Positions 6,238 through 6,975 of a DNA stretch of 6,975 nt are shown in pieces (the stretch's first letter is position 1; the number at the start of each line of letters is the position of its first letter). Made by a program: the position numbers and the translations under genes. The stretch lies in the NCBI GenBank assembly GCA_021802325.1, contig JAKAAM010000009.1, forward strand, positions 1-6,975, read 5' to 3'. The notes beneath the pieces were generated by a model. The model worked only from the letters and a program-made list of their open reading frames with translations, was not told where the DNA came from and made no database searches. This DNA is from Nitrospirota bacterium. Lineage in GTDB: Bacteria > Nitrospirota_A > Leptospirillia > Leptospirillales > Leptospirillaceae.

Positions 6238-6975
6238 TCATATTATTTTCTCCATACCAACACGCCAGTAATAAAGACCGGTTTTTCCCCGAACGTACTT
6301 TTTAAAAATTTTTTTTGACAGACTCTTTTGGCCATCCGGTACCTGATCCTTGAAGGGCCACAATTCCTGGATCTCCCTTTTTTCCCATTTCTCCTCAAGG
6401 GTCATATGGGGAGCATGAGCACAAACCGGCGGAACCCGTTTGACATTTGCATCCGTCAGCCGGATGAAATGATGGACATAGGATCCCCCGAAGATCATTG
6501 GGCTTTTCTCAAAGATCCCTTCCCGCTTCATACGTTCAACGGTCAAGAACAGATCCCAGTCGGCCGATTGGATCCGGGGATCCAGCCCTCCCAGTCTCTC
6601 GAAGGTTTCTCTTTTTAAGAGATGGCAATGTCCCATGATTCCCGGATAGTGGACATCATCATATTTTTTTTGGATCCTTTTGGCCGTTTCGTCGAAGTTT
6701 CCGTACATCCGGCGAATCTTTTCTTCAAGATTCAGGGTTGGACTTTGGCTCCACCGTCTTTTGTTGATATAGCGCCATCGTTGAAAAAAGATCTCTTCCA
6801 ATTTCGGGTCTGGAAAGTGTTCCAACCCTCCCGGACTGACAACGGGATAGCCGTCCTTTATCAGCGCTTTTATCAATGGTTCGTCCCATCCCGGCCCCAC
6901 AAGAATGTCGTTGTTCAGGAAGCCGACGATCGAAGCGTCGCCGGCCCGAACCCCCTGGTTGATCGAGAATGGGTA
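6238..6975 (-). CDS. Family-2-like glycosyltransferase, C-terminal part (5' end off the window)
   Basis: The visible 245 residues are the back half of a GT-A-fold glycosyltransferase; the frame is open through the right edge, and an internal GTG at 6900 is not the true start because the 25 codons before it are conserved sequence. Counted from the edge, INQGVRAGDASIVGFLNND (5-23) is the helix-strand leading to the metal-binding site, with NND in place of the usual DxD. HYPGIMGHCHLLKRETFERLGGLD (109-132, quoted here as a motif span) precedes SADWDLFLTVERM (137-149), the likely counterpart of the catalytic ED region. SYVHHFIRLT (165-174) resembles the His-rich tail motif of some rhamnosyl-type members. 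It lacks the C-terminal signature of the three paralogues, so it belongs to another branch of the family. It lies upstream of paralogue C on the same strand. Whether the NND/WD variant is active cannot be judged here. Confidence 0.85.
   Translation of the reverse strand, partial: YPFSINQGVRAGDASIVGFLNNDILVGPGWDEPLIKALIKDGYPVVSPGGLEHFPDPKLEEIFFQRWRYINKRRWSQSPTLNLEEKIRRMYGNFDETAKRIQKKYDDVHYPGIMGHCHLLKRETFERLGGLDPRIQSADWDLFLTVERMKREGIFEKSPMIFGGSYVHHFIRLTDANVKRVPPVCAHAPHMTLEEKWEKREIQELWPFKDQVPDGQKSLSKKIFKKYVRGKTGLYYWRVGMEKII

Noticed and set aside
1..6975. Mobile element, CRISPR, toxin-antitoxin or phage-defence system
   Set aside because: No direct-repeat array, transposase or integrase motif, terminal inverted repeat, or small paired gene set was found on either strand; all main frames are explained by transport or glycosyltransferase genes.

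Overview
This is a chromosomal segment from a Gram-negative bacterium. It carries an outer-envelope ABC export module on the left and a cluster of family-2 glycosyltransferases on the right. The Gram-negative call rests on a MacB/FtsX-type permease with a large extracytoplasmic domain and a signal-peptide-bearing AttH/CrtC-family periplasmic protein. Genus cannot be fixed from the sequence. Hand counts on 60-base lines give roughly 58-63% G+C over the first 2.9 kb and about 45% around 4.4-5.7 kb, with lines down to about 28-38%. It recovers to about 58% at the right edge. No tRNA, rRNA, insertion sequence, integrase or CRISPR array is visible.

Layout. (1) Bases 1-1763 (+): the C-terminal part of a two-FtsX-domain ABC permease, open at the left edge. 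(2) Bases 1760-2890 (+): a secreted AttH/CrtC lipocalin-like protein that overlaps the permease stop by 4 bases. (3) Bases 2904-3938 (-), 4011-5066 (+) and 5077-6168 (-): three paralogous family-2 glycosyltransferases on alternating strands. (4) Bases 6238-6975 (-): a fourth, only distantly similar glycosyltransferase, cut by the right edge. Gaps are short: 13 bp between the AttH gene and the first glycosyltransferase, 72 bp in the divergent gap, 10 bp in the convergent gap and 69 bp before the last gene. No stretch over 300 bases lacks a gene.

How the genes may work together. The permease and AttH protein form a translationally coupled pair. Such pairs normally sit beside a separate ABC ATPase gene, which would lie off the left edge; the transported substrate is unknown. 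The glycosyltransferases are cytoplasmic or inner-leaflet enzymes of a surface polysaccharide locus (LPS core, O-antigen, capsule or exopolysaccharide), each probably adding one sugar. Nothing in the sequence ties the two modules functionally; they converge tail to tail and look independent.

I see no clear undescribed system. The most informative structure is the glycosyltransferase trio. The three proteins align without a gap over their first 200 residues, keep the catalytic residues at identical positions and share a C-terminal signature, but sit in -,+,- orientation. The two low-G+C copies (4011-5066 and 5077-6168) are about 52% identical by hand count over those residues. The higher-G+C copy (2904-3938) is about 42% identical to the 4011-5066 copy.
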